A DNA stretch of 64,000 nt from a gamma proteobacterium symbiont of Ctena orbiculata (GTDB lineage Bacteria; Pseudomonadota; Gammaproteobacteria; Chromatiales; Chromatiaceae): NCBI GenBank assembly GCA_003058495.1, contig QBVC01000023.1:62001-126000 (forward strand), read 5' to 3'. Numbering within the stretch: the first letter of the stretch is position 1; every line of letters begins with the position of its first letter. The translations under genes were made by a program, and so were the position numbers. Below are positions 53,879-63,445 of this stretch, in pieces. The notes below the pieces were generated by a model. The model was not told the origin of the DNA. It searched no databases and saw nothing but the letters and a program-made list of their open reading frames with translations.

Positions 53879-54219
53879 TGCATGAGATGTCGCTTTGCGA
53901 GGGTGTGCTGCAGCTGCTTGAGGAGCATGCCGTCAGTCAGGGCTTCAGCCGGGTCAAGCGTGTCTGGCTGGAGATTGGCGCCCTCTCGGGGGTGGAACCG
54001 GAGGCGATGCGTTTCAGTTTCGATGCAGTGATGCGAGAGAGCCTGGCCGATGGCGCGCAACTGGAGATCATCCATCAGCCCGGCGAGGCCTGGTGCATGC
54101 AGTGCAGCAAGCCGGTTCAGGTTGCGGCACGCTACCAGGCCTGTCCGCAATGCGGCAGCTATCAGCTGCAGGTGACCGGCGGTGACGAGATGCGGGTCAA
54201 GGAGCTGGAAGTCGAATAG
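53878..54219 (+). CDS. hypA: Hydrogenase nickel-insertion protein HypA
   Basis: 113 residues. The N-terminus [10 protein letters not shown] has the Ni-binding His2-Glu3. The zinc site is formed by CMQC and CPQC (residues about 73-92). HypA delivers nickel with HypB to the large subunit. The ATG follows the hupK stop with one base overlapping. A longer frame from 53737 is a shadow. Confidence 0.95.
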   Translation: MHEMSLCEGVLQLLEEHAVSQGFSRVKRVWLEIGALSGVEPEAMRFSFDAVMRESLADGAQLEIIHQPGEAWCMQCSKPVQVAARYQACPQCGSYQLQVTGGDEMRVKELEVE

Positions 54220-54256
54220 TTTTCATAATTCAAAATTCACACTAGAGGTGTTTGTT

Positions 54257-55096
54257 ATGTGTACGGTTTGCGGTTGTGGTGAAGGCGAGACGAAGATCGA
54301 GGGTCATGAGCATGATCACAATCACCACCATCATCACGACGGCCACGGCGAGCATGGGCATACCCATGACTACGGCCAGGGTCCTGCCCATGCCCATGCG
54401 CCCGGTCTCTCCCAGTCGAGGATGGTGCAGATCGAGCAGGATATTCTGAGCAAGAATAATCAGTATGCCGGGGCCAACCGGCGCTACTTCGAGCAGCTGG
54501 GGATACTGGCTCTCAACCTGGTATCCAGCCCGGGTTCGGGTAAGACGACCCTGTTGACCCGAACCATCAGCGATCTCATGGCGAACTATGCCATCAGCGT
54601 CATCGAGGGCGATCAGCAGACCGCCAACGATGCACAGCGGATACGCGCCACCGGGGCGAATGCGCTGCAGATCAATACCGGCAAGGGATGCCACCTGGAT
54701 GGCCACATGGTCGGTCATGCCCTGGAAACGCTGAAACCGGAGCAGGGGAGCCTGTTGTTCATCGAGAATGTGGGCAACCTGGTCTGTCCCGCCGCCTTCG
54801 ACCTGGGGGAGGCGCACAAGGTGGCGATCCTCTCCGTCACCGAGGGTGAGGACAAGCCGGTCAAGTATCCCGATATGTTTCACGCCGCCGACCTGATGCT
54901 GTTGAACAAGATCGACCTGCTGCCCCATCTCGATTTCGATGTGGAGCGCTGTATCGACTATGCGCAGCGGATCAATCCGCGGATCAAGGTGTTGCAGGTC
55001 TCGGCAACAACCGGCGAGGGGATGGAGGCCTGGTACCAGTGGATCGTGGCCAGCCGGCAGATGGCGTTGGCTGGCAATCCGGCAGTGCCGGCTTGA
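54257..55096 (+). CDS. hypB: Hydrogenase nickel-incorporation GTPase HypB
   Basis: 279 residues. The N-terminal metal site is MCTVCGC, followed by a His-rich stretch ([19 protein letters not shown]; residues about 18-55) that can store nickel. The GTPase has the P-loop [11 protein letters not shown], switch region [13 protein letters not shown], and base-recognition NKIDLLP. HypB hydrolyses GTP while loading Ni into HupL. It begins at ATG 54257, 37 bp after hypA. The downstream gap has repeat A. Confidence 0.95.
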   Translation: MCTVCGCGEGETKIEGHEHDHNHHHHHDGHGEHGHTHDYGQGPAHAHAPGLSQSRMVQIEQDILSKNNQYAGANRRYFEQLGILALNLVSSPGSGKTTLLTRTISDLMANYAISVIEGDQQTANDAQRIRATGANALQINTGKGCHLDGHMVGHALETLKPEQGSLLFIENVGNLVCPAAFDLGEAHKVAILSVTEGEDKPVKYPDMFHAADLMLLNKIDLLPHLDFDVERCIDYAQRINPRIKVLQVSATTGEGMEAWYQWIVASRQMALAGNPAVPA

Positions 55097-55100
55097 TACA

Positions 55101-55131
55101 AGTCCGCAAATGAACGCAAATAAACGCGAAT
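55101..55131 (+). repeat. Repeat A copy after hypB
   Basis: agtccgcaaatgaacgcaaa and following; starts 5 bp after the hypB stop. An internal A'-like fragment around 55236-55268 suggests a decayed MITE-like unit. Confidence 0.8.
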
Positions 55132-55173
55132 ACATTGAAGTTTTCCTGAGCCGCATCCAATGTCGATCAAGAC

Positions 55174-55299
55174 GTAGGGTGCGGTTTACCGCACCAAATA
55201 AAACAAGCAGATCAAAAAAGAAAGATTTTTTGGCGGCAATTCGCGGTGATTTGCGACCATTTGCGGTGAAGAGTAATGGTGCGGCAAGCCGCACCCTAC
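55174..55299. repeat. Repeat B pair in inverted orientation
   Basis: gtagggtgcggtttaccgca (55174-55195, with cc) and its inverse form ending ccgcaccctac (55276-55299). Confidence 0.8.
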
Positions 55300-55335
55300 A
55301 AACTTCGCAGTGAATATTATCCATACACGGTAGGA

Positions 55336-55449
55336 GGTTGGTGGCTGACGGTTATCTTTCGCAGTAGCGGCAGGGATGCCGCGTAAGCCCCGTCAGCACA
55401 AGGACGTGCTGTCGGGGCGTCGGAGAAAGATAACCGACAGACACTAACC
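55336..55449. ncRNA. Candidate structured RNA or small mobile repeat: three-way junction
   Basis: A long terminal stem (55336-55360 with 55425-55449; 22 of 25 positions pair) encloses two hairpins: gcggca/tgccgc (55367-55382) and gccccgtcagcac with gtgctgtcggggc (55387-55399 / 55406-55418, one mismatch). The design is a compact cloverleaf of 114 nt. It lies 78 bp before hypC. No T-run follows, so it is not a simple terminator. Whether it is transcribed as RNA or is a foldback repeat cannot be said. Confidence 0.5.
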
Positions 55450-55527
55450 GGGGGTTGGAAGAATTGCATAAGCAGATTTCTGATGCACCTGATGGGTGAC
55501 AATAAAACGACAGAGGAGTGAGCGAAC

Positions 55528-55748
55528 ATGTGCTTGGCCATACCGGCAAAAGTGGTCGCCATCGACGAGCAGGGCGAGAACGCCACCGTGGTATTGGGCG
55601 AGGTGAGGAAAGAGGTCTCGCTTGCCCTGGTCGATGATGTCTCCGTGGATGACTTCGTGCTGATCCATGTGGGCTATGCCCTCAACAAGGTGAGCGAGGA
55701 GGAGGCGGAGAAGACCCTCCGGCTGTTTGCCCAGGCGGGAGTGGCGCC

Positions 55749-55752
<4 letters not shown>
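55528..55752 (+). CDS. hypC: Hydrogenase assembly chaperone HypC
   Basis: 74 residues. The start MCLAIPAKVVAI has the essential Cys2; the rest (GEVRKEVSLALVDDVSVDDFVLIHVGYALNKV) is the compact beta-barrel of the family. HypC carries Fe(CN)2CO between HypD and the large subunit. The window thus has two family members, HypC and HupF. It overlaps hypD by 4 bp. Confidence 0.96.
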
Positions 55753-56888
<1,136 letters not shown>

Positions 56889-56912
56889 TCGGATATGGCA
56901 GGAAAAAGTATG

Positions 56913-56943
56913 AGTCCGCAAATGAACGCAAATGAACGCAAAT
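56913..56943 (+). repeat. Repeat A copy
   Basis: Consensus-like agtccgcaaatgaacgcaaa and following. It lies 25 bp after the hypD stop. Confidence 0.85.
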
Positions 56944-56963
56944 GTTTAAGACAAATGTTTATT

Positions 56964-57046
56964 GTTCCCACGCCCAAGCGTGGGAATACAGATGTTGGAT
57001 TATTGGCAGGTCGAGGCATGGGTTCCCACGGAGGACCGTGGGAACC
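56964..57046. repeat. Repeat D: two short hairpins
   Basis: gttcccacgc-ccaa-gcgtgggaa (56964-56991 with flanks) and ggttcccacgg-agga-ccgtgggaacc (57021-57046, perfect 11-bp stem). The same pair, with the same spacing sequence tcgaggcatgg, occurs at 61862-61944. Confidence 0.85.
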
Positions 57047-57059
57047 AGATAAAAATATG

Positions 57060-57227
57060 AGTCCGCAAATGAACGCGAATGAACGCAAATGTTTAAAAGT
57101 TAATGTAGGGTGCGGCTTGCCGCACCGATCAGGGTTGGATTTATCCCAGAACCCAACTTCCTCGTATCCGAACTCCCACCTGGAAACACAGAATCAATTT
57201 GCGTTCATTCACGTTCATTTGCGGACT
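57060..57227 (+). repeat. MITE-like element, copy 2 (A - B - core - A')
   Basis: 168 bp, with repeat A at the left and its inverted copy at the right. The B palindrome (57104-57126) and the core (gatcagggttggattta ... cctggaaa) are collinear with copy 1 at 27231-27397. It encodes no transposase, as expected for a MITE or REP-type element. Confidence 0.88.
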
Positions 57228-57259
57228 GATTTTTCTTTATCTCATACCGGAGTGGAACA

Positions 57260-58309
57260 ATGAACGCGGTGGTGAAACGTTTTCCCCTGCGCCTCGACAC
57301 CCGGGGCGCCAGGGTCGATATGACCCATGGCAGCGGAGGCCGCGCCATGGCGCAGCTGATCGAGGAGCTGTTCCTCAAACATTTCGACAACGAACTGCTA
57401 AGGCAGGGCAACGACCAGGCCGCCTTCGATGTCTCCGCGGGGCGCATGGTGATGAGCGTGGATGGTCATGTCATCTCGCCGCTCTTCTTCCCCGGCGGCG
57501 ACATCGGTTCGCTGGCGGTGCACGGGACCTTGAACGATGTCGCCATGTCCGGAGCGCGGCCGCTCTATCTCTCCGCCGGGTTCATCCTGGAAGAGGGTTT
57601 TCCCCTCGCCGATCTCGATCGCATCGTCGCCAGCATGGGCCGCGCGGCCGCCGAGGCGGGCGTGCCGGTGGTCACCGGCGATACCAAGGTGGTGGAGAAG
57701 GGCAAGGGAGACGGTGTCTTCATCACCACCACCGGCATCGGGGTGGTGCCTCAAGGGGTCGACATTTCGGGGGATCGCGCCCAACCAGGCGACCAGATCA
57801 TCCTCAGCGGTTCCATCGGTGATCACGGGGTGGCGATCATGTCGAGCCGGGAGAACCTGGAATTCGAGACCAGCATCGAGTCCGACTCGGCTTCGCTGCA
57901 CAGTCTGGTGCAACGGATGGTCGAGACCGCCCCCGGGATCCACAGCCTGCGCGATCCCACCCGGGGCGGTCTCGCCACGACCCTCAACGAGCTGGCGATG
58001 CAGTCGGGGGTCGGCATGCGCCTGGTGGAATCGGCCATCCCCGTCAAGGCCGCGGTCAGCTCCGCCTGCGAGCTGCTCGGTCTCGATCCCCTCTATGTGG
58101 CCAACGAGGGCAAGCTCATCTGTATCTGTTCACCCGATGACGCGGAACGGCTGCTGCCGCTGATGCAGGCCGATCCCCTGGGCTGCGACAGCCGGATCAT
58201 CGGTGAAGTGGTGGAGGATGAACACCATTTCGTACAGATGGAGACCCTCTTCGGCGGCAGCCGGGTGGTCGACTGGCTCTCCGGCGAGCAGCTGCCGAGG
58301 ATCTGTTGA
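57260..58309 (+). CDS. hypE: Carbamoyl-dehydratase HypE
   Basis: 349 residues. It converts carbamoyl on its own C-terminal Cys to cyanide with ATP. The family N-terminus has MTHGSGGRAMAQLI (nucleotide-binding AIRS fold) and VVTGDTKVVEKGKGDGVFITTTG. The C-terminus ends QLPRIC, with the catalytic Cys last. The ATG at 57260 lies directly after element copy 2. The start is supported by the family length. Downstream is repeat-filled. Confidence 0.96.
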   Translation: MNAVVKRFPLRLDTRGARVDMTHGSGGRAMAQLIEELFLKHFDNELLRQGNDQAAFDVSAGRMVMSVDGHVISPLFFPGGDIGSLAVHGTLNDVAMSGARPLYLSAGFILEEGFPLADLDRIVASMGRAAAEAGVPVVTGDTKVVEKGKGDGVFITTTGIGVVPQGVDISGDRAQPGDQIILSGSIGDHGVAIMSSRENLEFETSIESDSASLHSLVQRMVETAPGIHSLRDPTRGGLATTLNELAMQSGVGMRLVESAIPVKAAVSSACELLGLDPLYVANEGKLICICSPDDAERLLPLMQADPLGCDSRIIGEVVEDEHHFVQMETLFGGSRVVDWLSGEQLPRIC

Positions 58310-58335
58310 GTACGATGAGTGATGAAGGGTTGAAA

Positions 58336-58435
58336 AGTCCGCAAATGAACGCAAATGAACGCAAATTAGTGGATCTATCGGTGCGGCTAGCCGCACCCTA
58401 CCCAATATTACATGTAGGGTGCGGCTTGCCGCACC
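58336..58435. repeat. Repeat A followed by two B copies
   Basis: A is nearly perfect (agtccgcaaatgaacgcaaa and following). The two B palindromes are in inverted and direct orientation, separated by 12 bp. Confidence 0.85.
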
Positions 58436-58567
58436 ATTCCCGTTCCCAGGCTTCCGTGTGGGAATGCAGATGCATGCGGAAAGGTAGAACAAATCATGGG
58501 TTCCCACGCAGGCGCATGGTGAGCAAAAAAAGGTGGGGCTGGGCACCACCCTACAGCTCGATTTGGG

Positions 58568-58590
58568 GTAGGGTGGGGCCCTGCCCCACC
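58568..58590. repeat. Repeat C palindrome
   Basis: gtagggtggggccctgcccc plus acc, identical to the copy at 12541-12563. Confidence 0.85.
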
Positions 58591-58636
58591 GTCGTATCTT
58601 TGAGCAGAAACCAAAGCCGGCAGGCTCCCGATTAGC

Positions 58637-60340
58637 ATGCGAATCCTGTTTCTCACCCACGCCTTCAACAGCCTCACCCAGCGGCTCCACGTGGAGTTGC
58701 GTGCCCTGGGTCACGAGGTGTCGGTGGAGTTCGATATCAACGATGCGGTGGCCCTGGAGGCGGTGGGGCTTCACCAGCCCGACCTGATCATCGCACCCTT
58801 TCTCAAGCGGGCGATACCCGAAGCGATCTGGCGCAACCATCTCTGTCTGGTTGTGCATCCCGGGATTCGCGGCGACCGCGGACCCTCGGCCCTCGACTGG
58901 GCCATCCTCAAGGGTGAGAGACGCTGGGGGGTTACCGTGCTTCAGGCCAATGGCGAGATGGATGCGGGGGATATCTGGGCCAGTGTCGAGTTCGAGATGC
59001 GGGAGGCGACCAAGGGGAGTCTCTACCGCAACGAGGTCACCGAGGCGGCCGTGGTGGCCGTGAAACAGGCCGTGGAGAGATTTCAGACAGGGGGGTATCA
59101 ACCCCAACCACTGAAACAGATCGATCCCTCGGGCCTTGGTAGATGGCGGCGCCTGGTCAAGCAGGATGACAGGGCCATCGACTGGGAGAAGGATACAACC
59201 GCGCGCATCCTGCGCAAGATCCGCAGCGCCGATGGCATGCCGGGGGTGCAGGACAGTCTCTTCGGTCGCCAGTGCTATCTCTACGATGCCAGACCGGAAA
59301 GGGTATTGAAGGGCACTCCCGGAGAACCCATCGCCCGCTGCGGCGGGGCGATCTGCCGTGCCACCATCGACGGCGCGGTCTGGATAGGCCATCTGCGGGA
59401 GAAGCGGGGCGAGCATCCGTTCAAGCTTCCCGCTACCCGTCTGCTGGCGGCCGAGGCCGCTGCCCTGCCGGAGATCGCGGCGGACGAGGCGTCAGGCTAC
59501 CGGGAGATCCGGTACCAGGAGGAGGCGGGTGTGGGACTGCTCCATTTCCCCTTCTACAACGGCGCCATGAGCACCGCCCAATGCGAGGCCCTGCTGGCCG
59601 CCTTCCGCGAGGCGAAGCGCCGCGATACCCGGGTGATTCTGCTGCTGGGGGGGGCGGACTACTGGTCCAACGGTATGCACCTGAATCTGATCGAGGCCGC
59701 ATCCAGCGCCGCCGACGAGTCCTGGCGCAACATCAACGCCATCGACGATCTTGCCCGCGAGATCATCGAGACCGAAAGCCACCTCACGGTTGCCGCCCTG
59801 CAGGGCAACGCGGGTGCCGGGGGTGTCTTTCTGGCCCGGGCCGCCGACGAGGTATGGGCCCGACGCGGGGTGATTCTCAATCCCCACTACAAGGATATGG
59901 GCAATCTTTTCGGATCGGAGTATTGGACCTATCTCCTGCCAGGCTGCAGCGGCGACGAGCGCGCGGCCAGGATTGCCGAGACCCGCCTGCCCATGGGGGT
60001 CGACGAGGCCGTGGCGTTGAATTTGATCGATAGGGTGATCGACGGCCCGGTCAACGGCTTTGTTTCCCATGTCCGCCGGCTGGCAAGCGGGATGATCCGT
60101 ACCCCGGCCTTCTCTGAACGTCTACATTATAAGAATGCGCGAAGGCAGGCCGACGAGGCGGTCAAACCGCTGGCCCGCTATCGCGAGGAGGAACTTGAAC
60201 AGATGAAACGAAACTTTTACGGATTCGATCCGAGCTACCATGTTGCGCGCTATAACTTTGTCTACAAGGTGCCGAAGTCGCGCACCCCGCTGACCCTCGC
60301 CAACCATCGTTGGGCAAAGCCGTTCAGGAGGGTGTCATGA
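58637..60340 (+). CDS. hypX: Hydrogenase maturation protein HypX/HoxX (CO-generating)
   Basis: 567 residues. The N-terminal half is a formyltransferase-like domain (HPGIRGDRGPSALDWAIL; GVTVLQANGEMDAGDIWASVEF); the C-terminal half is an enoyl-CoA-hydratase-like domain (LTVAALQGNAGAGGVFLARAADEVW). HypX makes the CO ligand of the NiFe site from formyl-tetrahydrofolate under aerobic conditions, which fits an oxygen-tolerant HupSL. The stop overlaps the hupR start by 4 bp. The length is typical of the family. Confidence 0.95.
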   Translation: MRILFLTHAFNSLTQRLHVELRALGHEVSVEFDINDAVALEAVGLHQPDLIIAPFLKRAIPEAIWRNHLCLVVHPGIRGDRGPSALDWAILKGERRWGVTVLQANGEMDAGDIWASVEFEMREATKGSLYRNEVTEAAVVAVKQAVERFQTGGYQPQPLKQIDPSGLGRWRRLVKQDDRAIDWEKDTTARILRKIRSADGMPGVQDSLFGRQCYLYDARPERVLKGTPGEPIARCGGAICRATIDGAVWIGHLREKRGEHPFKLPATRLLAAEAAALPEIAADEASGYREIRYQEEAGVGLLHFPFYNGAMSTAQCEALLAAFREAKRRDTRVILLLGGADYWSNGMHLNLIEAASSAADESWRNINAIDDLAREIIETESHLTVAALQGNAGAGGVFLARAADEVWARRGVILNPHYKDMGNLFGSEYWTYLLPGCSGDERAARIAETRLPMGVDEAVALNLIDRVIDGPVNGFVSHVRRLASGMIRTPAFSERLHYKNARRQADEAVKPLARYREEELEQMKRNFYGFDPSYHVARYNFVYKVPKSRTPLTLANHRWAKPFRRVS

Positions 60341-61824
60341 GCAACCAGCCCACGGTACTGATCGTCGATGACGAGGTGCGCAGCCTGGAGACCCTGCAGC
60401 GCATCCTGGAGGACGAGTTCGACGTCAGGACGGCGGAGAATGTGGCCGAGGCGCGTAAAATCCTCGAGACCGACTGGGTGCAGATCATCCTCTGCGACCA
60501 GCGTATGCCGGAGATCACCGGGGTGGAGTTCCTCAAACAGGTGCGGGAGCAGTGGCCCGAGGTGATCCGCATGATCATCTCCGGCTATACCGACTCCGAG
60601 GATATCATCAGCGCAGTCAACGAAGCGGGCATCTATCAGTTCGTCACCAAGCCCTGGCATCCCGACAGGCTGATCCTGCTGCTGAAGAACGCCGCCGAGC
60701 TCTTCGAACTGCAGCGCAAGAACGAAATCCTCTCGGTGGAGCTGAAGATGTCGCCGAGCCGCCTGCAGTCCGCCATGGACCAGAAGCGCAAGCGACTGCG
60801 CGACGATTATCAGTGCGATGACCAGATCGTGCGCAGCCCGGAGAGCGGTATGAACCAGGTGTGCGAGAAGGTGCGCCGGGTTTCGCCCTATGACGTCTCG
60901 GTGCTGCTGACCGGCGAGTCGGGCACCGGCAAGGAGCTGGCGGCCAGGGCGCTCCACTACAACAGTCAACGCTGGGATCAGCCCTTTGTGGTGGAGAACT
61001 GCGGCGCCCTGCCTGACGAGCTGCTGGAGAGCGAACTCTTCGGCTACAAGAAAGGGGCCTTCACCGGCGCCGTGGAGGATCGCGCGGGGATCTTCGAACG
61101 CGCCAACGGCGGCACGGTGTTCCTCGATGAGATCGGCGAGGTCTCGCCCGCCTTTCAGGTGAAACTGCTGCGGGTGTTGCAGGAGGGCGAGATACGCCCC
61201 CTGGGCAGCAGCCAGACACGCCAGGTGGATGTACGCATCATCGCCGCCACCAACCGGGACCTGGAACAGGAGGTGCGCGAGGGGCGTTTTCGCGAGGACC
61301 TCTACTACCGGCTTGCCACCGTCACCATCCAACTGCCGGCCCTGCGCGAGCGCAGGATGGATATCCCGCTGATCGCCATGTCGATCCTTGACGCCTCGAT
61401 GGGACAACTGGGCAAGCCGGTGACGGGATTTACCGACGAGGCCCTGGCTTGCATGCAGGCCTATCATTGGCCGGGAAACGTCCGCGAGCTGCAGAACGAG
61501 ATACGCCATATGCTGGTGATGAGTGACAGCGAGCTGTTGAGCGCCGACCTGCTGTCGCCGAGGGTGCTGCAGGCAGCGCCGGAGGAGGACGAGGCCGACC
61601 TCAAGTTGATGAACGACCTGGAGGGTACCCTCAAGGAGCGGGTCGAATCGCTGGAGGCACGCATCCTCAAGGAGTGCCTGATCCGCAATCGCTGGAACAA
61701 GAGCCAGGCGGCGAAGGAGCTCGGCCTCTCGCGGGTTGGCCTGCGCAGCAAGTTGGAGCGTTATGGGCTCGAGAAGATCGAGCAGTTGCCTGAAGGCGAA
61801 TATCAGTCCGCAAATGAACGCTAA
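60337..61824 (+). CDS. hupR: NtrC-type response regulator HupR/HoxA
   Basis: 495 residues. The receiver domain has the acceptor Asp D54 ([10 protein letters not shown]) and the conserved VTKPWHPDR; the AAA+ domain (about residues 160-395) has Walker A GESGTGKE, sigma-54 contact GAFTGAV and Walker [12 protein letters not shown]; the C-terminus is a Fis-type helix-turn-helix ([23 protein letters not shown]). It should activate the sigma-54 promoters at 8315 and 49466. The last residues (QSANER) are encoded by repeat A, which also gives the TAA stop. It overlaps hypX by 4 bp. Confidence 0.95.
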   Translation: MSNQPTVLIVDDEVRSLETLQRILEDEFDVRTAENVAEARKILETDWVQIILCDQRMPEITGVEFLKQVREQWPEVIRMIISGYTDSEDIISAVNEAGIYQFVTKPWHPDRLILLLKNAAELFELQRKNEILSVELKMSPSRLQSAMDQKRKRLRDDYQCDDQIVRSPESGMNQVCEKVRRVSPYDVSVLLTGESGTGKELAARALHYNSQRWDQPFVVENCGALPDELLESELFGYKKGAFTGAVEDRAGIFERANGGTVFLDEIGEVSPAFQVKLLRVLQEGEIRPLGSSQTRQVDVRIIAATNRDLEQEVREGRFREDLYYRLATVTIQLPALRERRMDIPLIAMSILDASMGQLGKPVTGFTDEALACMQAYHWPGNVRELQNEIRHMLVMSDSELLSADLLSPRVLQAAPEEDEADLKLMNDLEGTLKERVESLEARILKECLIRNRWNKSQAAKELGLSRVGLRSKLERYGLEKIEQLPEGEYQSANER

Positions 61825-62055
61825 TGAACGCAAATGTTTGAAGGGTGTATCGGCTTTTCTCGTTCCCACGCTCCTGCGTGGGAATGCAGGCTTCAGTGCA
61901 ATGACAGATCGAGGTATGGATTCCCACGGTGGACCGTGGGAACCAGAAGAAGGGAGAGTCTATCGGTGCGGCTTGCCGCACCATCAAAGAATATGCAGAA
62001 AGACGTACACACTCCAATGAAACCATTTATGTTCATGTGCGTTCATTTGCGGACT
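61805..62055 (+). repeat. Composite repeat A - D - B - A' between hupR and hupT
   Basis: 251 bp. Repeat A 61805-61835, D hairpins 61862-61885 and 61918-61944, repeat B 61965-61982, and a degenerate inverted A' 62025-62055. The terminal arms match those of copies 1 and 2, but D has taken the place of the core. The left arm supplies the end of hupR. Confidence 0.82.
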
Positions 62056-62074
62056 CACTAAACAGGGAGCAGTC

Positions 62075-63445
62075 ATGGTTGAGACAAAAACCCACCTCAA
62101 GAGCAGCCTGATCGACAAGGTCGGCATGGATGAACCTTTGCAGCTCAACGAGACCACGGAAAGCGCCTGGATCGAAGTCATCAAGAAGATGGATAAGGTC
62201 TATGCAGACCTGGTTCATTACCAGGTGGAGCTGGAGCAGAAGAACGCCGAACTAGAGGAGGCACAGCAGTTCATACGCAGCGTCCTCGAATCGATGACGG
62301 AGATATTGATCGTCTGCGACACCCGTGGCCGGATCCTGCAGGTCAATCAGGCACTGGAGAATCTGACGGGTAAGCTGGAGGGCGAATGGCTGAACCGCCC
62401 CTTCAATGAGCTGTTCGGTCTCGAGTCACAACCCCTGGTCGAGCAGTTCTCGGAAAAGCTGGGTAACGACGCCATCGTCGATTGCGAGGTCAACCTGCTG
62501 ACCCGGGAGGGCGCTACGATGCCGTTGGCGATGAACTGCTCCTCCCGCTACGACGTCAAGGGTAAACTCTTGGGCATGGTGCTGATCGGGCGTCCGGTCG
62601 GAGAGCTGCGTCGCGCCTATGAGGCGTTGAACAAGGCCCATATCGACCTCAAGCAGACCCAGGAGCACCTGGTTCACTCCGAGAAGATGGCCTCCCTGGG
62701 CCGCCTGGTGGCCGGGGTGGCCCACGAGTTGAACAATCCCATCAGCGTGGTCTTCGGCAATATGCATGCGCTGAAGCGATACGGGGTACGCATCAACGAC
62801 TATATCGCGGACGTGGGAGAGCATCTGGAGCCGGAGCTGCATCGGGAATTGAGAGAGAAATACCGCATCGACAAGATCGAATCGGATATGGGGCCGTTGA
62901 TCGCCGGTACCATGGAGGGCGCGGAACGGATCAGCAACATCGTCCTCGATCTGCGCCGTTACTCGGGGATACAGAAGGAGCAGCCGGAACCCTTCGAACT
63001 CAAACATGTGGTGATGACCGCGACCGAGTGGGTGATCAAGGCGACCAGGGAGAAGCCGGAGGTGAATTATGAGCTGGCTGAGAGCTGCGTGGTCAGGGGA
63101 CGCCAGGGCCAGGTGCATCAGATCCTGATCAATCTGATCCAGAACGCCCTCGACGTGATGGAGGATCAGAAAAAGAAGCAGCTCACCATAAGTTGTGACA
63201 AGGACGATAAGGATGTCATGATTCGGGTTCAGGACAGCGGGCCTGGTATCGCGGAGGATGAGATGGTTAAACTCTTCGATCCCTTTTACACCACCAAGGA
63301 GGTGGGCAAGGGTACCGGATTGGGTCTCTATATCAGTTATGGCCTGGCACAGGATATGGGGGGCGACCTGGCGGCCGAAAACAGTAGCGAGGGGGGTGCC
63401 GTCTTTACCTTGACGCTGCCGTTGAGGGCGAAAGCCGATGCATGA
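62075..63445 (+). CDS. hupT: Sensor histidine kinase HupT/HoxJ
   Basis: 456 residues, no membrane helix. A PAS domain (about residues 65-190, ILIVCDTRGRILQVNQALENLTG) and a coiled linker precede the HisKA box VAGVAHELNNPISVVF (H217) and a HATPase domain (INLIQNALDVMEDQ, RVQDSGPGIAEDEM, GTGLGLYISYGLAQ). HoxJ/HupT kinases interact with the H2-sensing hydrogenase and inactivate HupR by phosphorylation. It overlaps hupU by 8 bp and follows the composite repeat. Confidence 0.94.
   Translation: MVETKTHLKSSLIDKVGMDEPLQLNETTESAWIEVIKKMDKVYADLVHYQVELEQKNAELEEAQQFIRSVLESMTEILIVCDTRGRILQVNQALENLTGKLEGEWLNRPFNELFGLESQPLVEQFSEKLGNDAIVDCEVNLLTREGATMPLAMNCSSRYDVKGKLLGMVLIGRPVGELRRAYEALNKAHIDLKQTQEHLVHSEKMASLGRLVAGVAHELNNPISVVFGNMHALKRYGVRINDYIADVGEHLEPELHRELREKYRIDKIESDMGPLIAGTMEGAERISNIVLDLRRYSGIQKEQPEPFELKHVVMTATEWVIKATREKPEVNYELAESCVVRGRQGQVHQILINLIQNALDVMEDQKKKQLTISCDKDDKDVMIRVQDSGPGIAEDEMVKLFDPFYTTKEVGKGTGLGLYISYGLAQDMGGDLAAENSSEGGAVFTLTLPLRAKADA

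Larger units (their letters stand above)
55097..55527. other. 431-bp gap between hypB and hypC with repeats and a structured palindrome
   Basis: No gene. It carries repeat A (55101-55131), repeat B (55174-55195), inverted repeat B (55276-55299) and a three-way-junction palindrome (55336-55449). The hypC ribosome site GAGGAG lies near 55513-55518. Confidence 0.75.
56889..57259. other. 371-bp gap between hypD and hypE, filled by repeats
   Basis: No gene. Repeat A at 56913-56943, a pair of D hairpins (56964-56991 and 57021-57046), and the complete MITE-like element copy 2 (57060-57227). The hypE ribosome site is poor (gtggaacA). Confidence 0.8.
58310..58636. other. 327-bp gap between hypE and hypX with repeats A, B, D and C
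   Basis: No gene. Repeat A 58336-58366, inverted B 58380-58401, B 58414-58435, D-like 58441-58470, C-like 58531-58554, C 58568-58590. Confidence 0.8.

Noticed and set aside
55336-55449. tRNA-like cloverleaf before hypC
   Set aside because: The stems are too long (25 bp outer stem) and there is no acceptor CCA, T-loop or anticodon arm; not a tRNA.
57060-57227. CRISPR array, because of repeated 31-bp arms
   Set aside because: The arms are in inverted orientation with conserved inner sequence and irregular spacing; there are no unique spacers and no cas genes.
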